Source: Apteryx mantelli
Taxonomy: Eukaryota > Chordata > Aves > Apterygiformes > Apterygidae
Direction of reading: 5' to 3'
DNA: 64,000 bases
NCBI RefSeq assembly: GCF_036417845.1
Contig: NC_089983.1
Coordinates: forward strand, 19,807,207-19,871,206
The notes under the pieces are model-generated. The model worked only from the letters and a program-made list of their open reading frames with translations, was not told the origin of the DNA and did not search any database. Of this stretch, positions 25,081 through 39,600 are shown in pieces (position 1 is the first letter of the stretch; each line of letters opens with the position of its first letter). A program made the translations under genes and the position numbers.

Positions 25081-28000
25081 GAGAAAGTCCTGCCAGGACA
25101 GGTGTCTTGGCAGCACACACCTTGCTTTGGCAGCCCCTTTGCAGAGGCACTGCAACGCTGCCTCTAGGCTTTCTCTTTCTCCCAAGCCCAACCCTAACCC
25201 TAACCCTAGCAGGAAATTGCGGCGAGCTCTGTGCCTGAGAAGCCCATTTGTGTGCCAGACGAGAAAGTCCTGCCAGGACAGCTGTCTTGGCAGCACACAC
25301 CTTCCTTTGGCAGCCCCTTTGCAGAGATACCCCAACGCTGCCTCTAGGCTTTCTCTTTCTCCCAAGCCCAACCCTAACCCTAACCCAAACCCTAGCAGGA
25401 AATTGCGGCGAGCTCTGTGCCTGAGAAGCCCATTTGTGTGCCAGACGAGAAAGTCCTGCCAGGACAGGTGTCTTGGCAGCACACACCTTCCTTGGGCAGC
25501 CCCTTTGCAGAGGCACTGCAACGCTGCCTCTAGGCTTTCTCTTTCTCCCAAGACCAACCCTAACCCTAACCCTAACCCTAGCAGGAAATTGCGGCGAGCT
25601 CTGTGCCTGAGAAGCCCATTTGTGTGCCAGACGAGAAAGTCCTGCCAGGACAGGTGTCTTGGCAGCACACACCTTCCTTGGGCAGCCCCTTTGCAGAGGC
25701 ACTGCAACGCTGCCTCTAGGCTTTCTCTTTCTCCCAAGACCAACCCTAACCCTAACCCTAACCCTAGCAGGAAATTGCGGCGAGCTCTGTGCCTGAGAAG
25801 CCCATTTGTGTGCCAGACGAGAAAGTCCTGCCAGGACAGGTGTCTTGGCAGCACACACCTTGCTTTGGCAGCCCCTTTGCAGAGATACCCCAACGCTGCC
25901 TCTAGGCTTTCTCTTTCTCCCAAGCCCAACCCTAACCCTAACCCTAACCCTAGCAAAAAATTGCGGCGAGCTCTGTGCCTGAGAAGCCCATTTGTGTGCC
26001 AGACGAGAAAGTCCTCCCAGGACAGGTGTCTTGGCAGCACACACCTTGCTTTGGCAGCCCCTTTGCAGAGGCACTGCAACGCTGCCTCTAGGCTTTCTCT
26101 TTCTCCCAAGCCCAACCCTAACCCTAACCCTAACCCTAGCAGGAAATTGCGGCGAGCTCTGTGCCTGAGAAGCCCATTTGTGTGCCAGACGAGAAAGTCC
26201 TGCCAGGACAGGTGTCTTGGCAGCACACACCTTCCTTTGGCAGCCCCTTTGCAGAGGCACTGCAACGCTGCCTCTAGGCTTTCTCTTTCTCCCAACACCA
26301 ACCCTAACCCTAACCCTAACCCTAGCAAGAAATTGCGGCGAGCTCTGTGCCTGAGAAGCCCATTTGTGTGCCAGACGAGAAAGTCCTGCCAGGACAGGTG
26401 TCTTGGCAGCACACACCTTCCTTTGGCAGCCCCTTTGCAGAGGCACTGCAACGCTGCCTCTAGGCTTTCTCTTTCTCCCAACACCAACCCTAACCCTAAC
26501 CCTAACCCTAGCAGGAAATTGCGGCGAGCTCTGTGCCTGAGAAGCCCATTTGTGTGCCAGACGAGAAAGTCCTGCCAGGACAGCTGTCTTGGCAGCACAC
26601 ACCTTCCTTTGGCAGCCCCTTTGCAGAGGCACTGCAACGCTGCCTCTAGGCTTTCTCTTTCTCCCAAGACCAACCCTAACCCTAACCCTAACCCTAGCAG
26701 GAAATTGCGGCGAGCTCTGTGCCTGAGAAGCCCATTTGTGTGCCAGACGAGAAAGTCCTCCCAGGACAGCTGTCTTGGCAGCACACACCTTCCTTTGGCA
26801 GCCCCTTTGCAGAGGCACTGCAACGCTGCCTCTAGGCTTTCTCTTTCTCCCAAGCCCAACCCTAACCCTAACCCTAACCCTAGCAGGAAATTGCGGCGAG
26901 CTCTGTGCCTGAGAAGCCCATTTGTGTGCCAGACGAGAAAGTCCTCCCAGGACAGCTGTCTTGGCAGCACACACCTTCCTTTGGCAGCCCCTTTGCAGAG
27001 GCACTGCAACGCTGCCTCTAGGCTTTCTCTTTCTCCCAAGACCAACCCTAACCCTAACCCTAACCCTAGCAGGAAATTGCGGCGAGCTCTGTGCCTGAGA
27101 AGCCCATTTGTGTGCCAGACGAGACAGTCCTCCCAGGACAGGTGTCTTGGCAGCACACACCTTGCTTTGGCAGCCCCTTTGCAGAGGCACTGCAACGCTG
27201 CCTCTAGGCTTTCTCTTTCTCCCAAGACCAACCCTAACCCTAACCCTAACCCTAGCAGGAAATTGCGGCGAGCTCTGGGCCTGAGAAGCCCATTTGTGTG
27301 CCAGACGAGAAAGTCCTGCCAGGACAGCTGTCTTGGCAGCACACACCTTCCTTTGGCAGCCCCTTTGCAGAGGTACCCCAACGCTGCCTCTAGGCTTTCT
27401 CTTTCTCCCAAGCCCAACCCTAACCCTAACCCTAACCCTAGCAAAAAATTGCGGCGAGCTCTGTGCCTGAGAAGCCCATTTGTGTGCCAGACGAGAAAGT
27501 CCTCCCAGGACAGCTGTCTTGGCAGCACACACCTTCCTTTGGCAGCCCCTTTGCAGAGGCACTGCAACGCTGCCTCTAGGCTTTCTCTTTCTCCCAAGAC
27601 CAACCCTAACCCTAACCCTAACCCTAGCAGGAAATTGCGGCGAGCTCTGTGCCTGAGAAGCCCATTTGTGTGCCAGACGAGAAAGTCCTGCCAGGACAGC
27701 TGTCTTGGCAGCACACACCTTGCTTTGGCAGCCCCTTTGCAGAGGCACTGCAACGCTGCCTCTAGGCTTTCTCTTTCTCCCAAGCCCAACCCTAACCCTA
27801 ACCCTAACCCTAGCAGGAAATTGCGGCGAGCTCTGGGCCTGAGAAGCCCATTTGTGTGCCAGACGAGAAAGTCCTCCCAGGACAGGTGTCTTGGCAGCAC
27901 ACACCTTCCTTTGGCAGCCCCTTTGCAGAGGCACTGCAACGCTGCCTCTAGGCTTTCTCTTTCTCCCAAGACCAACCCTAACCCTAACCCTAACCCTAGC

Positions 28001-30630
28001 AGGAAATTGCGGCGAGCTCTGTGCCTGAGAAGCCCATTTGTGTGCCAGACGAGAAAGTCCTCTTAGGACAGGTGTCTTGGCAGCACACACCTTCCTTTGG
28101 CAGCCCCTTTGCAGAGGCACTGCAATGATGCCTCTAGGCTTTCTCTTTCTCCCAACACCAACCCTAACCCTAACCCTAACCCTAGCAAGAAATTGCGGTG
28201 AGCTCTGGGCCTGAGAAGCCCATTTGTGTGCCAGACGAGAAAGTCCTGCCAGGACAGCTGTCTTGGCAGCACACACCTTCCTTTGGCAGCCCCTTTGCAG
28301 AGGCACTGCAACGCTGCCTCTAGGCTTTCTCTTTCTCCCAAGACCAACCCTAACCCTAACCCTAACCCTAGCAGGAAATTGCGGCGAGCTCTGTGCCTGA
28401 GAAGCCCATTTGTGTGCCAGACGAGAAAGTCCTCCCAGGACAGGTGTCTTGGCAGCACACACCTTCCTTTGGCAGCCCCTTTGCAGAGGCACTGCAACGC
28501 TGCCTCTAGGCTTTCTCTTTCTCCCAACACCAACCCTAACCCTAACCCTAACCCTAGCAGGAAATTGCGGCGAGCTCTGTGCCTGAGAAGCCCATTTGTG
28601 TGCCAGACGAGAAAGTCCTGCCAGGACAGGTGTCTTGGCAGCACACACCTTGCTTTGGCAGCCCCTTTGCAGAGGCACTGCAACGCTGCCTCCAGGCTTT
28701 CTCTTTCTCCCAAGCCCAACCCTAACCCTAACCCTAACCCTAGCAAGAAATTGCGGCGAGCTCTGTGCCTGAGAAGCCCATTTGTGTGCCAGACGAGAAA
28801 GTCCTGCCAGGACAGGTGTCTTGGCAGCACACACCTTCCTTTGCCAGCCCCTTTGCAGAGGCACTGCAACGCTGCCTCTAGGCTTTCTCTTTCTCCCAAG
28901 CCTAACCCTAACCCTAGCAGGAAATTGCGGCGAGCTCTGTGCCTGAGAAGCCCATTTGTGTACCAGACGAGAAAGTCCTCTTAGGACAGGTGTCTTGGCA
29001 GCACACACCTTGCTTTGGCAGCCCCTTTGCAGAGGCACTGCAACGCTGCCTCTAGGCTTTCTCTTTCTCCCAAGACCAACCCTAACCCTAGCAGGAAATT
29101 GCGGCGAGCTCTGTGCCTGAGAAGCCCATTTGTGTGCCAGACGAGAAAGTCCTCCCAGGACAGGTGTCTTGGCAGCACACACCTTCCTTTGGCAGCCCCT
29201 TTGCAGAGGCACTGCAACGATGCCTCTAGGCTTTCTCTTTCTCCCAAGCCCAACCCTAACCCTAACCCTAACCCTAGCAGGAAATTGCGGCGAGCTCTGT
29301 GCCTGAGAAGCCCATTTGTGTGCCAGACGAGAAAGTCCTCCCAGGACAGGTGTCTTGGCAGCACACACCTTGCTTTGGCAGCCCCTTTGCAGAGGCACTG
29401 CAACGCTGCCTCCAGGCTTTCTCTTTCTCCCAAGCCCAACCCTAACCCTAACCCTAACCCTAGCAGGAAATTGCGGCGAGCTCTGTGCCTGAGAAGCCCA
29501 TTTGTGTGCCAGACGAGAAAGTCCTGCCAGGACAGCTGTCTTGGCAGCACACACCTTCCTTTGGCAGCCCCTTTGCAGAGGCACTGCAACGCTGCCTCTA
29601 GGCTTTCTCTTTCTCCCAAGCCCAACCCTAACCCTAACCCTAACCCTAGCAGGAAATTGCGGCGAGCTCTGTGCCTGAGAAGCCCATTTGTGTGCCAGAC
29701 GAGAAAGTCCTGCCAGGACAGCTGTCTTGGCAGCACACACCTTCCTTTGGCAGCCCCTTTGCAGAGGCACTGCAACGCTGCCTCTAGGCTTTCTCTTTCT
29801 CCCAAGCCCAACCCTAACCCTAGCAGGAAATTGCGGCGAGCTCTGGGCCTGAGAAGCCCATTTGTGTGCCGGACGAGAAAGTCCTGCCAGGACAGGTGTC
29901 TTGGCAGCACACACCTTCCTTTGGCAGCCCCTTTGCAGAGGCACTGCAATGATGCCTCTAGGCTTTCTCTTTCTCCCAACACCAACCCTAACCCTAACCC
30001 TAACCCTAGCAAGAAATTGCGGCGAGCTCTGTGCCTGAGAAGCCCATTTCTGTGCCAGACGAGAAAGTCCTGCCAGGACAGGTGTCTTGGCAGCACACAC
30101 CTTCCTTTGGCAGCCCCTTTGCAGAGGCACTGCAACGCTGCCTCTAGGCTTTCTCTTTCTCCCAAGACCAACCCTAACCCTAACCCTAACCCTAGCAGGA
30201 AATTGCGGCGAGCTCTGTGCCTGAGAAGCCCATTTGTGTGCCAGACGAGAAAGTCCTGCCAGGATAGGTGTCTTGGCAGCACACACCTTGCTTTGGCAGC
30301 CCCTTTGCAGAGGCACTGCAACGCTGCCTCTAGGCTTTCTCTTTCTCCCAATCCCAACCCTAACCCTAACCCTAACCCTAGCAAGAAATTGCGGCGAGCT
30401 CTGTGCCTGAGAAGCCCATTTGTGTGCCAGACGAGAAAGTCCTCCCAGGACAGGTGTCTTGGCAGCACACACCTTCCTTTGGCAGCCCCTTTGCAGAGGC
30501 ACTGCAACGCTGCCTCTAGGCTTTCTCTTTCTCCCAACACCAACCCTAACCCTAACCCTAACCCTAGCAGGAAATTGCGGCGAGCTCTGTGCCTGAGAAG
30601 CCCATTTGTGTGCCAGACGAGAAAGTCCTC

Positions 30631-33600
30631 TTAGGACAGGTGTCTTGGCAGCACACACCTTCCTTTGGCAGCCCCTTTGCAGAGGCACTGCAACGCTGCC
30701 TCTAGGCTTTCTCTTTCTCCCAAGACCAACCCTAACCCTAGCAAGAAATTGCGGCGAGCTCTGTGCCTGAGAAGCCCATTTGTGTGCCAGACGAGAAAGT
30801 CCTCCCAGGACAGGTGTCTTGGCAGCACACACCTTGCTTTGGCAGCCCCTTTGCAGAGGCACTGCAACGCTGCCTCCAGGCTTTCTCTTTCTCCCAACAC
30901 CAACCCTAACCCTAACCCTAACCCTAGCAGGAAATTGCGGCGAGCTCTGTGCCTGAGAAGCCCATTTGTGTGCCAGACGAGAAAGTCCTCCCAGGACAGG
31001 TGTCTTGGCAGCACACAGCTTCCTTTGGCAGCCCCTTTGCAGAGGCACTGCAACGCTGCCTCTAGGCTTTCTCTTTCTCCCAAGCCCAACCCTAACCCTA
31101 ACCCTAACCCTAGCAGGAAATTGCGGCGAGCTCTGTGCCTGAGAAGCCCATTTGTGTGCCAGACGAGAAAGTCCTCTTAGGACAGGTGTCTTGGCAGCAC
31201 ACACCTTCCTTTGGCAGCCCCTTTGCAGAGGCACTGCAATGATGCCTCTAGGCTTTCTCTTTCTCCCAACACCAACCCTAACCCTAACCCTAACCCTAGC
31301 AAGAAATTGCGGCGAGCTCTGTGCCTGAGAAGCCCATTTCTGTGCCAGACGAGAAAGTCCTGCCAGGACAGGTGTCTTGGCAGCACACACCTTCCTTTGG
31401 CAGCCCCTTTGCAGAGGCACTGCAACGCTGCCTCTAGGCTTTCTCTTTCTCCCAAGACCAACCCTAACCCTAACCCTAACCCTAGCAGGAAATTGCGGCG
31501 AGCTCTGTGCCTGAGAAGCCCATTTGTGTGCCAGACGAGAAAGTCCTGCCAGGATAGGTGTCTTGGCAGCACACACCTTGCTTTGGCAGCCCCTTTGCAG
31601 AGGCACTGCAACGCTGCCTCTAGGCTTTCTCTTTCTCCCAATCCCAACCCTAACCCTAACCCTAACCCTAGCAAGAAATTGCGGCGAGCTCTGTGCCTGA
31701 GAAGCCCATTTGTGTGCCAGACGAGAAAGTCCTCCCAGGACAGCTGTCTTGGCAGCACACACCTTCCTTTGGCAGCCCCTTTGCAGAGGCACTGCAACGC
31801 TGCCTCTAGGCTTTCTCTTTCTCCCAACACCAACCCTAACCCTAACCCTAACCCTAGCAGGAAATTGCGGCGAGCTCTGTGCCTGAGAAGCCCATTTGTG
31901 TGCCAGACGAGAAAGTCCTCTTAGGACAGGTGTCTTGGCAGCACACACCTTCCTTTGGCAGCCCCTTTGCAGAGGCACTGCAACGCTGCCTCTAGGCTTT
32001 CTCTTTCTCCCAAGACCAACCCTAACCCTAGCAAGAAATTGCGGCGAGCTCTGTGCCTGAGAAGCCCATTTGTGTGCCAGACGAGAAAGTCCTCCCAGGA
32101 CAGGTGTCTTGGCAGCACACACCTTCCTTTGGCAGCCCCTTTGCAGAGGCACTGCAACGCTGCCTCCAGGCTTTCTCTTTCTCCCAACACCAACCCTAAC
32201 CCTAACCCTAACCCTAGCAGGAAATTGCGGCGAGCTCTGTGCCTGAGAAGCCCATTTGTGTGCCAGACGAGAAAGTCCTCCCAGGACAGGTGTCTTGGCA
32301 GCACACACCTTCCTTTGGCAGCCCCTTTGCAGAGGCACTGCAACGCTGCCTCTAGGCTTTCTCTTTCTCCCAAGCCCAACCCTAACCCTAACCCTAACCC
32401 TAGCAGGAAATTGCGGCGAGCTCTGTGCCTGAGAAGCCCATTTGTGTGCCAGACGAGAAAGTCCTCTTAGGACAGGTGTCTTGGCAGCACACACCTTCCT
32501 TTGGCAGCCCCTTTGCAGAGGCACTGCAATGATGCCTCTAGGCTTTCTCTTTCTCCCAAGACCAACCCTAACCCTAACCCTAACCCTAGCAAGAAATTGC
32601 GGCGAGCTCTGTGCCTGAGAAGCCCATTTGTGTGCCAGACGAGAAAGTCCTCTTAGGACAGGTGTCTTGGCAGCACACACCTTCCTTTGGCAGCCCCTTT
32701 GCAGAGGCACTGCAACGCTGCCTCTAGGCTTTCTCTTTCTCCCAACACCAACCCTAACCCTAACCCTAACCCTAGCAAGAAATTGCGGCGAGCTCTGTGC
32801 CTGAGAAGCCCATTTGTGTGCCAGACGAGAAAGTCCTCCCAGGACAGGTGTCTTGGCAGCACACACCTTCCTTTGGCAGCCCCTTTGCAGAGGCACTGCA
32901 ACGCTGCCTCTAGGCTTTCTCTTTCTCCCAAGACCAACCCTAACCCTAACCCTAACCCTAGCAGGAAATTGCGGCGAGCTCTGTGCCTGAGAAGCCCATT
33001 TGTGTGCCAGACGAGACAGTCCTCCCAGGACAGGTGTCTTGGCAGCACACACCTTGCTTTGGCAGCCCCTTTGCAGAGGCACTGCAACGCTGCCTCTAGG
33101 CTTTCTCTTTCTCCCAAGACCAACCCTAACCCTAACCCTAACCCTAGCAGGAAATTGCGGCGAGCTCTGGGCCTGAGAAGCCCATTTGTGTGCCAGACGA
33201 GAAAGTCCTGCCAGGACAGCTGTCTTGGCAGCACACACCTTCCTTTGGCAGCCCCTTTGCAGAGGTACCCCAACGCTGCCTCTAGGCTTTCTCTTTCTCC
33301 CAAGCCCAACCCTAACCCTAACCCTAACCCTAGCAAAAAATTGCGGCGAGCTCTGTGCCTGAGAAGCCCATTTGTGTGCCAGATGAGAAAGTCCTGCCAG
33401 GACAGGTGTCTTGGCAGCACACACCTTCCTTTGGCAGCCCCTTTGCAGAGGCACTGCAACGCTGCCTCTAGGCTTTCTCTTTCTCCCAAGACCAACCCTA
33501 ACCCTAACCCTAACCCTAGCAGGAAATTGCGGCGAGCTCTGTGCCTGAGAAGCCCATTTGTGTGCCAGACGAGAAAGTCCTGCCAGGACAGGTGTCTTGG

Positions 33601-36600
33601 CAGCACACACCTTGCTTTGGCAGCCCCTTTGCAGAGGCACTGCAACGCTGCCTCTAGGCTTTCTCTTTCTCCCAAGCCCAACCCTAACCCTAACCCTAAC
33701 CCTAGCAGGAAATTGCGGCGAGCTCTGGGCCTGAGAAGCCCATTTGTGTGCCAGACGAGAAAGTCCTCCCAGGACAGGTGTCTTGGCAGCACACACCTTC
33801 CTTTGGCAGCCCCTTTGCAGAGGCACTGCAACGCTGCCTCTAGGCTTTCTCTTTCTCCCAAGACCAACCCTAACCCTAACCCTAACCCTAGCAGGAAATT
33901 GCGGCGAGCTCTGTGCCTGAGAAGCCCATTTGTGTGCCAGACGAGAAAGTCCTCTTAGGACAGGTGTCTTGGCAGCACACACCTTCCTTTGGCAGCCCCT
34001 TTGCAGAGGCACTGCAATGATGCCTCTAGGCTTTCTCTTTCTCCCAACACCAACCCTAACCCTAACCCTAACCCTAGCAAGAAATTGCGGTGAGCTCTGG
34101 GCCTGAGAAGCCCATTTGTGTGCCAGACGAGAAAGTCCTGCCAGGACAGGTGTCTTGGCAGCACACACCTTCCTTTGGCAGCCCCTTTGCAGAGGCACTG
34201 CAACGCTGCCTCTAGGCTTTCTCTTTCTCCCAAGACCAACCCTAACCCTAACCCTAACCCTAGCAGGAAATTGCGGCGAGCTCTGTGCCTGAGAAGCCCA
34301 TTTGTGTGCCAGACGAGAAAGTCCTCCCAGGACAGGTGTCTTGGCAGCACACACCTTCCTTGGGCAGCCCCTTTGCAGAGGCACTGCAACGCTGCCTCTA
34401 GGCTTTCTCTTTCTCCCAACACCAACCCTAACCCTAACCCTAACCCTAGCAGGAAATTGCGGCGAGCTCTGTGCCTGAGAAGCCCATTTGTGTGCCAGAC
34501 GAGAAAGTCCTGCCAGGACAGGTGTCTTGGCAGCACACACCTTGCTTTGGCAGCCCCTTTGCAGAGGCACTGCAACGCTGCCTCCAGGCTTTCTCTTTCT
34601 CCCAAGCCCAACCCTAACCCTAACCCTAACCCTAGCAAGAAATTGCGGCGAGCTCTGTGCCTGAGAAGCCCATTTGTGTGCCAGACGAGAAAGTCCTGCC
34701 AGGACAGGTGTCTTGGCAGCACACACCTTCCTTTGCCAGCCCCTTTGCAGAGGCACTGCAACGCTGCCTCTAGGCTTTCTCTTTCTCCCAAGCCCAACCC
34801 TAACCCTAACCCTAACCCTAGCAGGAAATTGCGGCGAGCTCTGTGCCTGAGAAGCCCATTTGTGTGCCAGACGAGAAAGTCCTCCCAGGACAGCTGTCTT
34901 GGCAGCACACACCTTCCTTTGGCAGCCCCTTTGCAGAGGCACTGCAACGCTGCCTCTAGGCTTTCTCTTTCTCCCAAGACCAACCCTAACCCTAACCCTA
35001 ACCCTAGCAGGAAATTGCGGCGAGCTCTGTGCCTGAGAAGCCCATTTGTGTGCCAGACGAGAAAGTCCTCCCAGGACAGGTGTCTTGGCAGCACACAGCT
35101 TCCTTTGGCAGCCCCTTTGCAGAGGCACTGCAACGCTGCCTCTAGGCTTTCTCTTTCTCCCAAGACCAACCCTAACCCTAACCCTAACCCTAGCAGGAAA
35201 TTGCGGCGAGCTCTGTGCCTGAGAAGCCCATTTGTGTGCCAGACGAGAAAGTCCTGCCAGGACAGCTGTCTTGGCAGCACACACCTTCCTTTGGCAGCCC
35301 CTTTGCAGAGGCACTGCAACGCTGCCTCTAGGCTTTCTCTTTCTCCCAAGACCAACCCTAACCCTAACCCTAACCCTAGCAGGAAATTGCGGCGAGCTCT
35401 GGGCCTGAGAAGCCCATTTGTGTGCCAGACGAGAAAGTCCTCCCAGGACAGGTGTCTTGGCAGCACACACCTTGCTTTGGCAGCCCCTTTGCAGAGGCAC
35501 TGCAACGCTGCCTCTAGGCTTTCTCTTTCTCCCAAGCCCAACCCTAACCCTAGCAGGAAATTGCGGCGAGCTCTGGGCCTGAGAAGCCCATTTGTGTGCC
35601 AGACGAGAAAGTCCTCTTAGGACAGGTGTCTTGGCAGCACACACCTTCCTTTGGCAGCCCCTTTGCAGAGGCACTGCAACGCTGCCTCTAGGCTTTCTCT
35701 TTCTCCCAAGCCCAACCCTAACCCTAGCAGGAAATTGCGGCGAGCTCTGGGCCTGAGAAGCCCATTTGTGTGCCAGACGAGAAAGTCCTCTTTGGACAGG
35801 TGTCTTGGCAGCACACACCTTCCTTTGGCAGCCCCTTTGCAGAGGCACTGCAATGATGCCTCTAGGCTTTCTCTTTCTCCCAAGACCAACCCTAACCCTA
35901 ACCCTAACCCTAGCAGGAAATTGCGGCGAGCTCTGTGCCTGAGAAGCCCATTTCTGTGCCAGACGAGAAAGTCCTGCCAGGATAGGTGTCTTGGCAGCAC
36001 ACACCTTGCTTTGGCAGCCCCTTTGCAGAGGCACTGCAACGCTGCCTCTAGGCTTTCTCTTTCTCCCAATCCCAACCCTAACCCTAACCCTAACCCTAGC
36101 AAGAAATTGCGGCGAGCTCTGTGCCTGAGAAGCCCATTTGTGTGCCAGACGAGAAAGTCCTCCCAGGACAGGTGTCTTGGCAGCACACACCTTCCTTTGG
36201 CAGCCCCTTTGCAGAGGCACTGCAACGCTGCCTCTAGGCTTTCTCTTTCTCCCAACACCAACCCTAACCCTAACCCTAACCCTAGCAGGAAATTGCGGCG
36301 AGCTCTGTGCCTGAGAAGCCCATTTGTGTGCCAGACGAGAAAGTCCTCTTAGGACAGGTGTCTTGGCAGCACACACCTTCCTTTGGCAGCCCCTTTGCAG
36401 AGGCACTGCAACGCTGCCTCTAGGCTTTCTCTTTCTCCCAAGACCAACCCTAACCCTAGCAAGAAATTGCGGCGAGCTCTGTGCCTGAGAAGCCCATTTG
36501 TGTGCCAGACGAGAAAGTCCTCCCAGGACAGGTGTCTTGGCAGCACACACCTTCCTTTGGCAGCCCCTTTGCAGAGGCACTGCAACGCTGCCTCCAGGCT

Positions 36601-39600
36601 TTCTCTTTCTCCCAACACCAACCCTAACCCTAACCCTAACCCTAGCAGGAAATTGCGGCGAGCTCTGTGCCTGAGAAGCCCATTTGTGTGCCAGACGAGA
36701 AAGTCCTCCCAGGACAGGTGTCTTGGCAGCACACACCTTCCTTTGGCAGCCCCTTTGCAGAGGCACTGCAACGCTGCCTCTAGGCTTTCTCTTTCTCCCA
36801 AGCCCAACCCTAACCCTAACCCTAACCCTAGCAGGAAATTGCGGCGAGCTCTGTGCCTGAGAAGCCCATTTGTGTGCCAGACGAGAAAGTCCTCTTAGGA
36901 CAGGTGTCTTGGCAGCACACACCTTCCTTTGGCAGCCCCTTTGCAGAGGCACTGCAATGATGCCTCTAGGCTTTCTCTTTCTCCCAAGACCAACCCTAAC
37001 CCTAACCCTAACCCTAGCAGGAAATTGCGGCGAGCTCTGTGCCTGAGAAGCCCATTTGTGTGCCAGACGAGAAAGTCCTCCCAGGACAGGTGTCTTGGCA
37101 GCACACAGCTTCCTTTGGCAGCCCCTTTGCAGAGGCACTGCAACGCTGCCTCTAGGCTTTCTCTTTCTCCCAAGACCAACCCTAACCCTAACCCTAACCC
37201 TAGCAGGAAATTGCGGCGAGCTCTGTGCCTGAGAAGCCCATTTGTGTGCCAGACGAGAAAGTCCTGCCAGGACAGCTGTCTTGGCAGCACACACCTTCCT
37301 TTGGCAGCCCCTTTGCAGAGGCACTGCAACGCTGCCTCTAGGCTTTCTCTTTCTCCCAAGACCAACCCTAACCCTAACCCTAACCCTAGCAGGAAATTGC
37401 GGCGAGCTCTGTGCCTGAGAAGCCCATTTGTGTGCCAGACGAGACAGTCCTCCCAGGACAGGTGTCTTGGCAGCACACACCTTGCTTTGGCAGCCCCTTT
37501 GCAGAGGCACTGCAACGCTGCCTCTAGGCTTTCTCTTTCTCCCAACACCAACCCTAACCCTAACCCTAACCCTAGCAAGAAATTGCGGCGAGCTCTGGGC
37601 CTGAGAAGCCCATTTGTGTGCCAGACGAGAAAGTCCTCCCAGGACAGGTGTCTTGGCAGCACACACCTTGCTTTGGCAGCCCCTTTGCAGAGGCACTGCA
37701 ACGCTGCCTCTAGGCTTTCTCTTTCTCCCAAGACCAACCCTAACCCTAACCCTAACCCTAGCAGGAAATTGCGGCGAGCTCTGGGCCTGAGAAGCCCATT
37801 TGTGTGCCAGACGAGAAAGTCCTGCCAGGACAGCTGTCTTGGCAGCACACACCTTCCTTTGGCAGCCCCTTTGCAGAGGTACCCCAACGCTGCCTCTAGG
37901 CTTTCTCTTTCTCCCAAGCCCAACCCTAACCCTAACCCTAACCCTAGCAAAAAATTGCGGCGAGCTCTGGGCCTGAGAAGCCCATTTGTGTGCCAGACGA
38001 GAAAGTCCTGCCAGGACAGCTGTCTTGGCAGCACACACCTTCCTTTGGCAGCCCCTTTGCAGAGGCACTGCAACGCTGCCTCTAGGCTTTCTCTTTCTCC
38101 CAATCCCAACCCTAACCCTAACCCTAACCCTAGCAGGAAATTGCGGCGAGCTCTGTGCCTGAGAAGCCCATTTGTGTGCCAGACGAGAAAGTCCTCCCAG
38201 GACAGCTGTCTTGGCAGCACACACCTTGCTTTGGCAGCCCCTTTGCAGAGGCACTGCAACGCTGCCTCCAGGCTTTCTCTTTCTCCCAAGCCCAACCCTA
38301 ACCCTAACCCTAACCCTAGCAAGAAATTGCGGCGAGCTCTGTGCCTGAGAAGCCCATTTGTGTGCCAGACGAGAAAGTCCTGCCAGGACAGGTGTCTTGG
38401 CAGCACACACCTTCCTTTGGCAGCCCCTTTGCAGAGGCACTGCAACGCTGCCTCTAGGCTTTCTCTTTCTCCCAAGCCTAACCCTAACCCTAGCAGGAAA
38501 TTGCGGCGAGCTCTGTGCCTGAGAAGCCCATTTGTGTACCAGACGAGAAAGTCCTCTTAGGACAGGTGTCTTGGCAGCACACACCTTCCTTTGGCAGCCC
38601 CTTTGCAGAGGCACTGCAACGCTGCCTCCAGGCTTTCTCTTTCTCCCAAGACCAACCCTAACCCTAGCAGGAAATTGCGGCGAGCTCTGTGCCTGAGAAG
38701 CCCATTTGTGTGCCAGACGAGAAAGTCCTCCCAGGACAGGTGTCTTGGCAGCACACACCTTCCTTTGGCAGCCCCTTTGCAGAGGCACTGCAACGCTGCC
38801 TCTAGGCTTTCTCTTTCTCCCAAGACCAACCCTAACCCTAACCCTAACCCTAGCAGGAAATTGCGGCGAGCTCTGTGCCTGAGAAGCCCATTTGTGTGCC
38901 AGACGAGAAAGTCCTCCCAGGACAGGTGTCTTGGCAGCACACACCTTGCTTTGGCAGCCCCTTTGCAGAGGCACTGCAACGCTGCCTCCAGGCTTTCTCT
39001 TTCTCCCAAGCCCAACCCTAACCCTAACCCTAACCCTAGCAGGAAATTGCGGCGAGCTCTGTGCCTGAGAAGCCCATTTGTGTGCCAGACGAGAAAGTCC
39101 TCCCAGGACAGGTGTCTTGGCAGCACACACCTTCCTTTGGCAGCCCCTTTGCAGAGGCACTGCAACGCTGCCTCTAGGCTTTCTCTTTCTCCCAAGACCA
39201 ACCCTAACCCTAACCCTAACCCTAGCAGGAAATTGCGGTGAGCTCTGTGCCTGAGAAGCCCATTTGTGTGCCAGACGAGAAAGTCCTGCCAGGACAGGTG
39301 TCTTGGCAGCACACACCTTGCTTTGGCAGCCCCTTTGCAGAGGCACTGCAACGCTGCCTCTAGGCTTTCTCTTTCTCCCAACACCAACCCTAACCCTAAC
39401 CCTAGCAGGAAATTGCGGCGAGCTCTGTGCCTGAGAAGCCCATTTGTGTGCCAGACGAGAAAGTCCTCCCAGGACAGGTGTCTTGGCAGCACACAGCTTC
39501 CTTTGGCAGCCCCTTTGCAGAGGCACTGCAACGCTGCCTCTAGGCTTTCTCTTTCTCCCAAGACCAACCCTAACCCTAACCCTAACCCCAGCAAAAAATT

